From NCBI GenBank assembly GCA_025055975.1, contig JANWWM010000063.1:1-64000 (forward strand): a DNA stretch of 64,000 nucleotides, read 5' to 3'. Made by a program: the position numbers and the translations under genes. The stretch comes from Chloroherpetonaceae bacterium (GTDB taxonomy: Bacteria; Bacteroidota; Chlorobiia; Chlorobiales; Thermochlorobacteraceae). This document shows positions 34,017 to 44,500 of the stretch, piece by piece; within the stretch, counting starts at the first letter, position 1, and each line of letters begins with the position of its first letter. The notes beneath the pieces are model-generated. The model was not told where the DNA came from and did not search any database. It saw nothing but the letters and a program-made list of their open reading frames with translations.

Positions 34017-36917
34017 ATGAAACCCTTTCTCGCTCTCTCGTTTTCCGTTTTTTTTCTTTCGTCGCTTGCGCAGGCTCAACCGCAAGAGACGGCGTCAGGC
34101 GTTCTGATGGTGAAGTTCAAGCCAAGCGACGCGCGGCGAGGGTTTTCTCCGACGAGTTTGCTTGCGAGTTTGGGCGATGAGTTTCGGCTCTCGCCCGTCT
34201 GGACCGAGGGTCACGAGCGAGCGTTTCAACGAACCGCCTTGCGCAACGCGCCACGTCAAATCGAGTCCGCTTCGCTCGAATCGCTTTCGCGCATTTACGC
34301 CCTGACGTTTCCCGAACGTCTCGATGCGACGCTCATCGCCGCCCGTCTTCGCAAGCTGGACGCGGTGGAATGGGTAGAGCCGAAATTCATTCGTCGGTTT
34401 CACGTCGTTCCAAACGACCCGCTCATCGGCGCGTCGTTTTCGTCTCAAAACTATCTCGACTTTCACAGGCTTTTTCAAGCGTGGGACCTTTCGCAAGGAA
34501 GCCGCGACGTCGTCATCGCCATCATCGATAGCGGCGTGGATTACCTTCACCCCGACCTTGCGAACAAAATGTGGCTCAACGAAGACGAAATACCCGACAA
34601 TCGTCTCGACGACGACGGCAACGGGTTCATCGACGATGTCATCGGTTGGGATTTTTGGCAGTCGGGCACGGTCGCCAATCCCGTTCAGGACAACGATCCG
34701 CGCGGCGAGTTTTTCGTTCACGGCACGCACGTGGCGGGCATTGCGACCGCCGAGACGAACAACGGCGTAGGCATTGCGGGCGTGGGCTACAAGTGTCGGT
34801 ATATGAACCTCAAAGCGGGCGGCACGGAGGCGCAACCCAGCGCCGTCGGCTTCGGCTTTGAAGCGATGCTTTATGCGGTCGCCAATGGCGCGAGCGTCGT
34901 CAATTGCAGTTGGGGCGCGGAAGGCTTCTCGTCGTTTGAAAACGAGGTTGTCAATTTCGCAACGGCGCAAGGCGTGGTGGTGATTGCGTCGGCGGGCAAC
35001 GGCGGCGGCACGACGGCGGAGACCGACCCGATTTATCCCGCGGCGTATCAGAACGCGCTCTCGGTTGGCTCGGTCAATCACTTCGGCGCGCTTCTCAATC
35101 AGCGCTCGTCGTTTTCGAGTTATGGCGCGACGCTCGATGTTTTGGCGGCGGGCAACGGCGTGTTGAGCGCGGTCTTTCAAGGGCAATACGGTTTGCTGTC
35201 GGGAACATCGATGTCCGCGCCCATCGCGTCCGGCGTTGCGGGTTTGCTCAAAGCCCTTCGTCCGAACTGGTCGGCGGCGCGGATTCGTTTGCAACTGCGC
35301 TCGACGGCGGACGCGCTCGATGCCTTCAATCCCGCCAATGCCAATCTCCTTGGCAAAGGACGGCTCAACGCCCTGCAAGCCTTGACGCGCGTCGTTCCAG
35401 GGCTTGAAGTCGTCCGCTACGACTACGACCCGCTTTCGCAATCGCTTTTCGTCGAGCTCGTCAATCATGGCGCGCCGACGTCAAACGCCGTTTCGTTTCA
35501 ATTGCGCTCGCTCGATGGCGGCGCGACCGTCTCGAATCCGTTTCAGTCGTCGACGCGGCTCAATTCGGGCGATACGCTTCGGCTCACGTTTCGCGTTTCC
35601 GTCTCTGCGCTCGATCCGTCGCCTCGGCCGCTCAAACTTTCGTTCATTGACGCGGCGACGGGCTACGACGATTTTTCGCTGATGCGCGTCTCGAATTCGA
35701 GTTGGAAATTTCTCTCGTCGGTTTCGGGGCGAGCGCGCGCGATGAGCCTCGCCTCCGACGGCTCGATTTGGGTCGTGGGCGAAGGCGGCAAAATTTTTCG
35801 CTCGCTCGATGGCGGCGCGTCGTTTCAGCGATGCGCTTCGCCAACGCTGGAAAACTTGGACGCGGTGGCGGCGCTCGATTCGCTCGCGGCAATCGTTGGC
35901 GAAGGCGAAAGCGTCGGTTCGGGCGCAATCGCCGCACGGCTTTTCAAAACCAGCGATGGCGGACGCAGTTGGCGCGTCGTTTATCAGGGCGACTTGGGCG
36001 CGTGGTGGAACGGCATCGCATTGGCGGGGCGCGAGATCGGCTTTGCCGTTAGCGACGCGCCCCAAAACCGCCAACGCTTTCTCGTCGTCAAAACCACCGA
36101 CGGCGGCGACTCTTGGAAAGCGCTTCCAAACGCGCCCCTGACGAATGGCGACTTTGGGTGGACGCGCTCGGTCTATTTCCTCGATTCGCTCGTCGGATTT
36201 TTCGGCGGCGCTTCAAACGGCAACGTGTATTCCACTTTCGACGGCGGCGCGTCGTGGCAAGCGGAATCGACGGGCGGCGGCTATGTCGGAAGCGTCTTTT
36301 TCCGCGACGCGCAAAACGGGCTTCGCGTCTCCAACGCGCCGCCTTACTTGCGACGCTTCGCGCAGAACGCTTGGCAGACCGTTCAAAGCGTTGGCGCGTC
36401 GCTCGAAGCCTCGACCGGCATTCGCTCGACGCATCGCGTTTGGGTCGGCGGCAATCAAAGCGTTTGGAGTTCTCTCGACGGCGGACGCTCCTTCCGCGAA
36501 GAAGCCCTGCCTCTCGAAGGCGGCGACGGCGTGATTCAACTTGCGGCGACGACCGAGGGGCGAAACGCGCGCGTCTACGCGCTCACGAAAGGCGGGCAAC
36601 TTTTCGCGCAACTGACCGACTTGGAAACGGGACGTCCCGTCTCGCGCGAACCGCAGGTTTTGGAACTCTCGCAAAATTTTCCCAATCCCTTCAACGCAAC
36701 GACTACGATACCGTATCGCGTTTTGGAGGCGGGCTTCGTTACGCTGAAAATCTACGACCTCTTGGGACGCGAAGTCGCCATGCTCGTAAATGCCTTTCAA
36801 GAGCCAAACGCCTATCAGGCGACGTTCGACGCAAGCCGCTTGGCGAGCGGAATGTATTTCTATCGCTTGCGGATTGGTCGATTTTCAGCGACGCGGAAAA
36901 TGGTCGTGGCGAAATAA
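34017..36917 (+). CDS. Secreted subtilase (S8) with BNR-like repeats and T9SS sorting domain
   Basis: 966 residues from ATG 34017 (signal [17 protein letters not shown]); the frame is open further up inside era but that is not coding. An inhibitor-like prodomain spans ~25-140. The S8 catalytic triad is visible: D171 ([13 protein letters not shown]), H235 ([11 protein letters not shown]) and S398 ([11 protein letters not shown]). After a beta region, several BNR/Ycf48-like strands occur ([51 protein letters not shown]) and probably form a propeller. The last ~85 residues are a type A sorting domain ([38 protein letters not shown]), the C-terminal signal read by the type IX secretion system. 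So it is secreted or surface-held. Confidence 0.92.
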   Translation: MKPFLALSFSVFFLSSLAQAQPQETASGVLMVKFKPSDARRGFSPTSLLASLGDEFRLSPVWTEGHERAFQRTALRNAPRQIESASLESLSRIYALTFPERLDATLIAARLRKLDAVEWVEPKFIRRFHVVPNDPLIGASFSSQNYLDFHRLFQAWDLSQGSRDVVIAIIDSGVDYLHPDLANKMWLNEDEIPDNRLDDDGNGFIDDVIGWDFWQSGTVANPVQDNDPRGEFFVHGTHVAGIATAETNNGVGIAGVGYKCRYMNLKAGGTEAQPSAVGFGFEAMLYAVANGASVVNCSWGAEGFSSFENEVVNFATAQGVVVIASAGNGGGTTAETDPIYPAAYQNALSVGSVNHFGALLNQRSSFSSYGATLDVLAAGNGVLSAVFQGQYGLLSGTSMSAPIASGVAGLLKALRPNWSAARIRLQLRSTADALDAFNPANANLLGKGRLNALQALTRVVPGLEVVRYDYDPLSQSLFVELVNHGAPTSNAVSFQLRSLDGGATVSNPFQSSTRLNSGDTLRLTFRVSVSALDPSPRPLKLSFIDAATGYDDFSLMRVSNSSWKFLSSVSGRARAMSLASDGSIWVVGEGGKIFRSLDGGASFQRCASPTLENLDAVAALDSLAAIVGEGESVGSGAIAARLFKTSDGGRSWRVVYQGDLGAWWNGIALAGREIGFAVSDAPQNRQRFLVVKTTDGGDSWKALPNAPLTNGDFGWTRSVYFLDSLVGFFGGASNGNVYSTFDGGASWQAESTGGGYVGSVFFRDAQNGLRVSNAPPYLRRFAQNAWQTVQSVGASLEASTGIRSTHRVWVGGNQSVWSSLDGGRSFREEALPLEGGDGVIQLAATTEGRNARVYALTKGGQLFAQLTDLETGRPVSREPQVLELSQNFPNPFNATTTIPYRVLEAGFVTLKIYDLLGREVAMLVNAFQEPNAYQATFDASRLASGMYFYRLRIGRFSATRKMVVAK

Positions 36918-36941
36918 ACGCTTGATGGCGAAGAAACCCAT

Positions 36942-37385
36942 TTATTGCCTCTCCGACGCGCCAAGTCGTCTCGTCATCTCTCTGAAATAAAGCGATCGCC
37001 ACTCGTCGCCGCTTTCCACATCACTCTCGCTTCTGATTTTTTCAGCCCAAAATTTTGGAGAGACCATTGGAATCTCCACAGTTCTTGGGCTTTTATGCGC
37101 GACGCGAAGCGTAATCGTGCCAAAATCAAACAATCTTCCTATGAAGCTTTGGTGGTAGCCGACGCTTTTGATTCTCTTCAACTCGATGATTTCCACATGG
37201 CGAGAAAAAATCCCGAACTGAATCTCGATGCGGCGCGTGGTGATTTTTATTTTCAACTGACGCGACTTGATGAAGGCATACGCGAGACCGATTCCATAGA
37301 AAACGTTGGAGAAAAAGACCATCGGGTTCGAGAACAAGAAATATCTGATGGGCGCGTAGGTCTCGATTATCGTCGTCTCTCTCAT
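36942..37385 (-). CDS. Small membrane-associated bacterial PH-domain protein
   Basis: 147 residues from ATG 37385, with an AAAGGAA ribosome site just upstream (read on the minus strand). After YAPIRYFLFSNPM there is one hydrophobic segment (FFSNVFYGIGLAYAFI) and then a bPH2-type domain: IKITTRRIEIQFGIFSRHVEIIELKRIKSVGYHQ, split over residues ~55-90, then LFDFGTITLRVAHKSPRTVEIPMV. This IxxxRIxxxxGIFSR..EIELxxI pattern is typical of YdbS/YdbT-like proteins. Codon use is less GC-rich than in neighbouring genes. It follows the phosphoesterase gene by 50 bases on the same strand. Function unknown. Confidence 0.72.
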   Translation of the reverse strand: MRETTIIETYAPIRYFLFSNPMVFFSNVFYGIGLAYAFIKSRQLKIKITTRRIEIQFGIFSRHVEIIELKRIKSVGYHQSFIGRLFDFGTITLRVAHKSPRTVEIPMVSPKFWAEKIRSESDVESGDEWRSLYFREMTRRLGASERQ

Positions 37386-37435
37386 ATTCGTTCCTTTCGG
37401 CGATTTGAGTTCTTTGGGCGTCTGGGCGCTCCCAT

Positions 37436-38668
37436 TCAAGCGCGTTCAAGCGTGATGAGGGCGATTTCGGCTTGGACGGTTCGGAGCGGGGTGCCCGTTA
37501 CGCCAACGCCAAGGCTGACATAAAGTTTCCGCGATTTTCGTTCGCCTTCTTCGTAAAGCCCTCGCGGATACTTGTAGAACAGGTCGATCGGGTAAAATTC
37601 AAAGCCGCCAAACTCGATTGAAATTTGCCCGCCGTGCGTGTGTCCCGCGAGCGTCAAATCCACGCCGCGTTCTTTTGCGTGAATGAAGAAATCGGGGTGA
37701 TGACACAACAGCAACTTGAAGCCTTCCTTATCCGCCGATTTCAAGGCGCGGTCGAGGTAATGTTTTTTCTCGCGTCCAAAGTCAATTCCAATCACGTTGA
37801 GTTTTGCGCCGTCGATGTTGAGCACGTGCGAGCGATTGCGAAGCAGGTTGAGGCGTTTTTCGTTCATCGCCGCTTCGATGGGCGCGATGCCCGCCCATTC
37901 GTCGTGATTGCCCGCGCACGAATACGCGCCGAAGGTCGTCTTCAAGCCTTGAAACGCTTTCGTCAGGGGCTCGATTTCTTCGATGTAGCTCGAGACGAAA
38001 TCGCCCGTGAGCGCGACGATGTCGGGCGAGAGCGCGTTGACGACCTCGACGATTTCCTCCATTTTGCGTTGCGGCATATAGGCGCCCGAATGAATGTCGC
38101 TCAAATGCGCGATTTTCAGCCCGCGCAGTTCCGTCGGCAAGTTCGGAAAGCGAAGCGTCATCGAGTTGACGACGTAATCGGAGCGATGATTGGCGACGCT
38201 ATACGCCGTAATCACGCTGGGGAAGCCAAAGCCAACGGCGAGCGGCGCGATCGTCGTGGCGGTTTTGGTCAAAAACTCCCGACGCGACAGGTCGACGGGT
38301 TCTTCTTCGCCCGCAAACTTGGGTCGCCTCGCAAACCTTTGAACGACCCTTCCGACGAAACCACACGCATCGAGCAGAGCGAAAACGACGACGGTCAAGA
38401 GAACCCACATCGCCCAAACGCTCGAAAGCGTGAAGAGCGCATACATCGCCTCTTCTTCGCGCAAATCCATCTCGAAGCGCAAAAAGAGCGTGAGCGCGGG
38501 CGTGGTCATCAACGCGCCGACTAAAACGGCGACGAAAATCCGAATCGGCTTCGGATGGCGAGGCTTGAACGCATCGACGAGTTTCAGCAGTTTGAAACAA
38601 ACATATGCGCCCGCCAGCAGCGAAAGGAGCAGCACGAGCAAAAGACGCGCAAGGGTTATCGGCGGCAT
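37436..38668 (-). CDS. Membrane-anchored calcineurin-like metallophosphoesterase
   Basis: A 410-residue protein with three N-terminal membrane helices (LLLVLLLSLLAGAYV, IFVAVLVGALMTTPALTLF, VWAMWVLLTVVVFALLDA), a linker that includes a twin-arginine-like SRREFLTKTA, and a catalytic domain. Metal ligands are all present: SDIHSG, LTGDFV, GNHDEW, LLCHHPD and AGHTHGGQ. The order and the closing GVGVTGTPLRTVQAEIALITL match the YaeI/YkuE group, for which UDP-diacylglucosamine-type or other phosphodiester lipids have been proposed. The substrate here is unknown. It is divergent from the Cys-rich gene. Confidence 0.88.
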   Translation of the reverse strand: MPPITLARLLLVLLLSLLAGAYVCFKLLKLVDAFKPRHPKPIRIFVAVLVGALMTTPALTLFLRFEMDLREEEAMYALFTLSSVWAMWVLLTVVVFALLDACGFVGRVVQRFARRPKFAGEEEPVDLSRREFLTKTATTIAPLAVGFGFPSVITAYSVANHRSDYVVNSMTLRFPNLPTELRGLKIAHLSDIHSGAYMPQRKMEEIVEVVNALSPDIVALTGDFVSSYIEEIEPLTKAFQGLKTTFGAYSCAGNHDEWAGIAPIEAAMNEKRLNLLRNRSHVLNIDGAKLNVIGIDFGREKKHYLDRALKSADKEGFKLLLCHHPDFFIHAKERGVDLTLAGHTHGGQISIEFGGFEFYPIDLFYKYPRGLYEEGERKSRKLYVSLGVGVTGTPLRTVQAEIALITLERA

Positions 38669-38711
38669 CTGGAATTAGGGAACGGTTAAAAAATCGTCGG
38701 GTTAAACGAAC

Positions 38712-38719
38712 TACTTTGG
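38712..38719 (+). promoter_or_regulatory. Possible -7 element TACTTTGG upstream of the Cys-rich gene
   Basis: 35 bases before ATG 38755. Partial match to TAnnTTyG; a near-identical TACTTTGC precedes the gene at 41512. Confidence 0.3.
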
Positions 38720-38754
38720 ACAAACGTTATCAATCGCGTCAGGCTTCGCTTCCA

Positions 38755-39246
38755 ATGAAAAAAATTCGGGTAAAGTTTCTGAACTGGCTTTTGCGCATAG
38801 CGGGCAATCACCAAGCGGCGCGAAGAGCCGTAACTTCGTTGCTCGTTGCCGAAACGCTTGGCATCAGTTGGTATAACCCGCTTTGGCATCTGCGCAACTC
38901 GGTCGTCATCGTTCAGCGCGCTTGGCTTGCGATGCGCCGCGAAATGCGCGGCTATCGCAAACCCATTCCGCACCCGAATCCAAACGTAAGAATCTGCGAG
39001 GACTTTCTATGCCGATGGCACGAAGACCGAGGGTGCGAAAAAGGCAAATTCACGGAAGCCTGTCTCGTCAATTGTTTCGGCATTCGCAAGGACGAGAACG
39101 GCAAAATCGTTCCCGCTTGGACGGACTACGAAGGCAAGCCCGATTGGCTTGAACTTGGTTGCCGCGATTGCAAGTTCTATCTTTCCTCTTGCAAAGGCGT
39201 CGCGCCCGCGAAACCCGTCCCCTTCGAAACCGTTGAGACCCAATAA
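38755..39246 (+). CDS. Cysteine-rich hypothetical protein
   Basis: A 163-residue protein from ATG 38755, without a signal peptide or clear membrane helix. The N-terminal half is basic (KKIRVKFLNWLLRIAGN, WLAMRREMRGYRK). The C-terminal half holds eight cysteines in clusters: ICEDFLCRWHEDRGCEKG, ACLVNCFG and LGCRDCKFYLSSCKG, spaced like a metal- or iron-sulfur-binding site. No known family was recognised. It lies alone between the phosphoesterase (divergent) and folE. It may be a small redox or zinc protein; this is inference from the cysteines only. Confidence 0.6.
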   Translation: MKKIRVKFLNWLLRIAGNHQAARRAVTSLLVAETLGISWYNPLWHLRNSVVIVQRAWLAMRREMRGYRKPIPHPNPNVRICEDFLCRWHEDRGCEKGKFTEACLVNCFGIRKDENGKIVPAWTDYEGKPDWLELGCRDCKFYLSSCKGVAPAKPVPFETVETQ

Positions 39247-39392
39247 GGCGCGCCGATGACGTTTGGAACGAACTGGCGGTCAAAATTCTTTCTACGGCAG
39301 GCTCCAACTTCGGATTGATGTCGCCATTCGCAACATTTGGCAGTAAAACTCGCAAACGACAACTCAACATCTAACGAAAGGAAACGCTCTCA

Positions 39393-40214
39393 ATGCAATC
39401 GCATCTTGCAAAGTTCATCGCAACCGCTTCGTCCATTGACGCCAGCAACGCCAATGGCAACGGCTCGCATAACGAAGACGCGCTGGTCGTCGTCAGCGGC
39501 GTTAGTCCCGATTTGGACTTGGACGACGAGCCGATTCAGCGCAGTCAAAAAACCGATCCCGATCTTGGCAGGCGCGTCGCGCAGTTTTTGATTGAAAAAG
39601 GCGTCGCCACGCCGCAAATCGAAACGGGGCTCGACGACGCGGAAAAGCGAACCATCATCGCGCGCAACTTCGCCGAAATCATGCGCGCCCTCGGTTTGGA
39701 CCTTTCCGACGATAGCCTCGCCGATACGCCACGGCGCGTGGCGCAAATGTATGTCGACGAAATTTTCTATGGCTTGGATTGGCGCAATTTTCCCAAGTGC
39801 ACGACCGTCGAAAACAAGATGGGATATAGCTCAATGGTCATTGAGCGCAACATCAACGTGCAGAGCAATTGCGAGCATCATTTCGTCATCATCGATGGGC
39901 GCGCGCACGTGGCTTACATTCCCAAGAAGAAAGTTCTTGGGCTTTCCAAAATCAATCGCGTCGTGGAATACTTCGCCAAGCGTCCGCAGATTCAAGAGCG
40001 ACTAACGGAGCAAATTTTTTACGCCCTCTCCTACATTTTGGAAACGGAAGACATCGCCGTGCTCATTCACGCCAAGCATTATTGCGTCAAATCGCGCGGC
40101 GTGGAAGACGTCAATTCCGATACGGTTACGAGCAAACTTGGCGGCGTCTTTCTCACGAACAGCGCGACGCGCTCCGAGTTTATGCGCGCCGTCAATAGCA
40201 TCGCCGCCGCTTGA
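39393..40214 (+). CDS. folE: GTP cyclohydrolase I with N-terminal extension
   Basis: A 273-residue FolE, which converts GTP to dihydroneopterin triphosphate for folate. The core begins near residue 85 (IIARNFAEIMRALGLDL, ADTPRRVAQMYVDEIFYGLDW) and includes the zinc site NCEHHFV (Cys, His) and HYCVKSRGVED (Cys). VAYIPKKKVLGLSKINRVVEYFAKRPQIQERLTEQI, in pieces, is the conserved helix-strand stretch. The first ~85 residues, Asn/Ser/Asp-rich then EPIQRSQKTDPDLGRRVAQFLIEKG, are longer than in most FolE proteins. A ribosome site GAAAGGAAA precedes ATG 39393. A strong terminator follows. Confidence 0.93.
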   Translation: MQSHLAKFIATASSIDASNANGNGSHNEDALVVVSGVSPDLDLDDEPIQRSQKTDPDLGRRVAQFLIEKGVATPQIETGLDDAEKRTIIARNFAEIMRALGLDLSDDSLADTPRRVAQMYVDEIFYGLDWRNFPKCTTVENKMGYSSMVIERNINVQSNCEHHFVIIDGRAHVAYIPKKKVLGLSKINRVVEYFAKRPQIQERLTEQIFYALSYILETEDIAVLIHAKHYCVKSRGVEDVNSDTVTSKLGGVFLTNSATRSEFMRAVNSIAAA

Positions 40215-40230
40215 TTCGCGCTCGAAACGC

Positions 40231-40265
40231 AAAGCCCTTCTCGCAAGAAGGGCTTTTTCGTTTTC
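40231..40265 (+). terminator. Rho-independent terminator after folE
   Basis: Perfect 9-bp stem AAGCCCTTC (40232-40240) with GAAGGGCTT (40247-40255), 6-base loop, then TTTTTCGTTTTCG. Because the stem starts with AAA on the far side, it may also act on the convergent nuoH transcript. Confidence 0.88.
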
Positions 40266-40291
40266 GTTGACTTTCCGCGAGAGCGGTCGTT

Positions 40292-41341
40292 TCAGCGGTT
40301 TCCGAACATCAAAACGCCGACCGACACGAGAAGCAAGTTGAACAGCGCGAGCGGCATCAGTTTTCGCCACCCCAAATCCATCAGTTGATTGTATTTGAAA
40401 CGCGGAATCGTCCAGCGCACCCAGATGAAGACGAATATCATAAAGAGCGTTTTTGCGATGAACGCGCTCGCTTGCGCCCACCATGGCGCTTGGCTCCAAA
40501 ACGGAACTTGGTAGCCGCCCAAAAAGAGCGTCGCAATCACGCTGGACGCGACGATCATGTTCGCGTATTCGGCAAGGAAAAACATTGCGAATTTCATCGA
40601 GCCATATTCCGTGTTGTAACCGCCGACCAGCTCCTGCTCGGCTTCGGGCAAATCAAACGGAGCGCGATTGCATTCGGCAAACGAGGCGACCACGAAGCAG
40701 ATAAAGCCCAAAAAGTTCCGAAAGCAGTTCCAATAAAGCGGGTTGGCGGTCTGCGACTCGACGATTTCTGACATTGAGAGCGAGTTGGCGAGAACGACGA
40801 CGCTCACGATGGCAAGCCCCATGGCGATTTCGTAACTAATCATCTGCGCCGACGAGCGCAAGCCGCCCAATAGCGAATACTTCGAGTTCGATGCCCAGCC
40901 CGCGATGGTGATGCCATACACGCCCAGCGACGTGATCGCCAAAACATACAGCACGCCAACATCGATGTCGGCGATGACGATCCCCGACGCGATGGGCACG
41001 ACGGCGATCGTCGTGAGCGCGGCAAAGAGCGAAATCATCGGCGCAAGCACGTGATAAAACTTGCTGGACGCGGCGGGCACGACGTCTTCTTTGAAGAGCA
41101 GTTTCACCACGTCGGCGATGGGCTGACCCAGTCCTGCCATTCCTTTCAGGAATCCGAGTTGCGGAATGAAATCAAAGCCGACGCGATTCGGACCGATGCG
41201 ATTTTGAATGGCGGCGGCGATTTTGCGCTCCGCATACACCGCGTAAGCGACGCTCGTGAGCAAAACGAAAAGAATCGCGCCCATTAGCGCGAGCCGTTCT
41301 CCAAGCGTCAAGGAAAGCGCGATGGGAAAAAGCAAGGTCAT
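40292..41341 (-). CDS. nuoH: NADH-quinone oxidoreductase subunit H
   Basis: A 349-residue NuoH, the membrane subunit at the quinone site of complex I. Eight or so membrane helices are visible. Family marks: VYAERKIAAAIQNRIGPNRVG near residue 35, LKEDVVP-like KLLFKEDVVPAAS, GWASNSKYSLLGGLRSSAQMISYE, AECNRAPFDLPEAEQELVGGYNTEY and RWTIPRFKYNQLMDLGWR. It stands alone between folE (convergent) and the large outer-membrane gene (divergent), far from nuoD. The -7-like TATCTTCG at 41361-41368 (minus) is 20 bases before the start. Confidence 0.95.
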   Translation of the reverse strand: MTLLFPIALSLTLGERLALMGAILFVLLTSVAYAVYAERKIAAAIQNRIGPNRVGFDFIPQLGFLKGMAGLGQPIADVVKLLFKEDVVPAASSKFYHVLAPMISLFAALTTIAVVPIASGIVIADIDVGVLYVLAITSLGVYGITIAGWASNSKYSLLGGLRSSAQMISYEIAMGLAIVSVVVLANSLSMSEIVESQTANPLYWNCFRNFLGFICFVVASFAECNRAPFDLPEAEQELVGGYNTEYGSMKFAMFFLAEYANMIVASSVIATLFLGGYQVPFWSQAPWWAQASAFIAKTLFMIFVFIWVRWTIPRFKYNQLMDLGWRKLMPLALFNLLLVSVGVLMFGNR

Positions 41342-41462
41342 TTGCGTCGCGTTTTGACGGCGAAGATACGCAATCGCAAACGCTCGAAAAATCGCTCCCG
41401 ATATTCATCGCCCTCGAACTTGCCCCGCGGCGACGGGCTTGATAATCATTTTGGGCTTTCGC

Positions 41463-41470
41463 TACTTTGC
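41463..41470 (+). promoter_or_regulatory. Possible -7 element TACTTTGC for the large outer-membrane gene
   Basis: 41 bases before the TTG start at 41512; partial match to TAnnTTyG. Confidence 0.3.
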
Positions 41471-41511
41471 CCTCGCTTTGAACGACATCGCGTCACGAAA
41501 CATCCGTTCAT

Positions 41512-44500
41512 TTGCCTCGACTCGCGCTCTACATCGCAACGTTCTTCTTTTCCATCGCGTCGCTTTCGGCGCAGGTCGTCGAACGCGCCGTCGATTCGCT
41601 CTCCGTTCAGAGAACGCTGAGCGGCGAAACCATCGTCAAGCTTCGCGCGTCGTTCATTGATTCGCTCAAACTGCCCGACGAATCGCTCCTGCGCGGCTCG
41701 GTCAAAATTTTTCTCGACAACCTTCAACTCGATTCGGCGCGTTTTCGCATCGACCATCAAAACGGCGTCATCTATCTGCGCTACATTTTTCTTGACGAGA
41801 AACCGCGCGAGATCGAGGTGCGCTATCGAACCTTGCCGTTCAAGTTCAAGTCGGAATACGCGCGACGCGAACTCGTGGCGCGATTGGATTCCATAGCGGG
41901 CGGCGCGACTCCGACGCGAGCCATTGAGCCGAAACGACGCGCGCCTCTCGACGACATCTTCGAGGGCGCGAAACTGCGCAAGTCGGGAAGCATCGTGCGC
42001 GGCGTGAGCGTCGGCTCGAATCAAGACCTCAACGTCACGTCGGGCTTTCGCTTGCAACTCGAAGGCGAAATCGCCGACGGCGTGGAAGTTTCCGCGGCGC
42101 TGACCGACGAGAACGCCCCCATTCAGCCCGAAGGCGCGACGCAAACGATTCAAGAGTTCGATCGCGTCTTCGTCGAGGTTCGCTCCAAAAACGCGACGGC
42201 GACGCTTGGCGACTTCAATCTCGACCTTTCGGGAACGGAGTTCGCCAACCTTTCGCGTCGCTTGCAGGGCGGCAAAGTCGAGGGACGCTACGACGCTGGC
42301 GCGCTCCATTCCGAAGCGTCGCTGAGCTTTGCGACGGCGCGCGGACGTTTTGCCATCAACAACTTCAACGGACAGGACGGCGTGCAAGGACCTTATCGGC
42401 TCGCTTCGCCCGAAGGCAGAACGTTCATCGTCGTGCTCGCAGGTTCGGAGCGCGTCTATGTCGACGGACAATTGCAGACGCGCGGACAAAACAACGACTA
42501 CATCATCGAATACGGCACGGGCGAAATTTATTTCCAGCCACGACGGCTCATCACGGCGCAGAGCCGCATCGTCGTGGATTTTCAATTCACGGAGCGCATT
42601 TTTCCGCGCAATTTTCTTGCCGCCAAAGCCAAAACCGATTGGCTTGATGGCAAAATTTCTCTGCAAACGACCTACCTTTCCGAATCCGACGACGAAGGCT
42701 CGCCCATCGACTTCAATCTCACCGACGAACAGCGTCGGCGCGTCGCCGAAGCGGGCGCGAATCGACTGCTAGCGCGAGACACGTCGGCTTTCGTCGGCGC
42801 TGACGACGCGGGACGCGCGCGAGGCAGTTACGCGCGCGTCGACACCGTCGTCAACGGCGAGCCGATTCAAATTTTTCGATATGTCGGGCAAGGCGCCGAG
42901 GGCGCGCTGTGGAGTCCGTCGTTTAGCCTCGTGAGCGAAGGGCAGGGCAGTTATCGCCGCGTCTCGTTTGGAATTTTCGAGTTCGTGGGCGAAGGACGCG
43001 GCAACTACGCGCCGTTTCGATTGCTCCCGATTCCGACGGCGCAAAGCGTCTTGGATGTCGGTCTGAAAGCCGCGCCGATTGAGTCGCTCAAACTCGAAGC
43101 CGAAGGCGCGTTCTCCAACAACGACCTCAACAAGTTCTCCGCGCTCGACGATTCGCTCAGGCAAGGCGGCGCGTATCGCATCGGATTTTCCTTCGCGTCG
43201 AAAGACTTTGCGCTCTTTGGGCGACGCTTGGGTCGGCTTGAACTTTCCGCCTCGCAACGCTTGACCGACCGCCGATTCGCCTTCATCGATAGAACCCTTC
43301 CCGTCGAATTCGAGCGCGACTTCAACTTGATTGATTTCGACGGGCGCGCGCTTTTCGCGGCGAAAACGTCGGAGCGCATTCGCAACGCTTCAATGCTTTG
43401 CGCGCCCAGCTCGAACCTGCAATTGCGCTATGGCTTTGGCAACGTCGCCCGCGACGCGCTCTTTTCCTCGACGCGACATACCTTTGAGCTTCAAGCGCGG
43501 AAAGATTCGCTCGGACGCATCGCCTACAACGCCGCCTTGACGCAAAGCCGAAACGCGCAAACCAACGAGCGCGCCAAGTGGCTTCGCCAAAACGCGCAGT
43601 TCGAACTCTCGCTTTTTCCGACCTCTCGACTCGCCCTCGTTCCGTTCTTGAACATCGAGCGCAGCGACAAAATCACGCGCTCGATTTCCGCCGACACGCT
43701 CCGCGTCGATAGCCACGCGATTCTCGACCTTTCGGGCGGAGCGCGCTTGCCCAATTTTTTCGGACAAAGCGCGACGCTCTCGCTCGGCTACCGCGCCGAC
43801 AAACTTTTCGATTCGCGTTTCTTCGGCGACGCGCGCCTCGTTCCCGCCTCGATAGCGCGAACCGTCTCGCTCGATTGGCGATTGCTTCCAACGGAAGAGT
43901 GGCTCGCGCAACTCAATTTCACGAATCGCTTGCGAACCTTCTCGACGCGCTTCAAGGAAAAAGGCAATCTTGACGCGGAAACGTTTTTGTTGCGCTTTCA
44001 AATCCGCTACTCGCCCCTTCGCGCCGCGCTCGAAGCCGAGTGGCTCTACGACGCGCAGACCGAAAAAGCCGCCCGAACCGAGCGACAGTTTTTCGCCGTG
44101 CCCAACGGCGCGGGCAACTACGTCTGGCGCGATCGCAACCGCAACGGCTTGAAAGAATTTGACGAGTTCGTTCCCATCGCCTTCATCGGCGACGTGGGCG
44201 ACGACACGTTGCAATACGTTTTGCGCTCGTTTCCTTCCGACAAACTTTTTCCGACCATCGACCTCAAAACGAGTTTTCGCCTGCGCCTGCGTCCCGCGAG
44301 AATCATTCGCGAAAAAACGACCTTTTCGCGCAACTTGCTCGCCGCGCTTTCGAGCGAGACGCTTTTGCGCATTGAGGAACGAAGCTCGGAGAGCGATTTG
44401 CGCTCGATATATCTCTTGAACCTCTCGAAGTTTCTTAGCGACCAAACCACCATCGCGGGCAACTTCACGATTCAGCAAGATTTGTTTTTGTTCGAGAACG

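Noticed and set aside
32977-34017. Extension of rodA to 763 codons
   Set aside because: The extra 347 codons lie antisense to era and lack membrane helices; rodA homologues start near ATG 32976.
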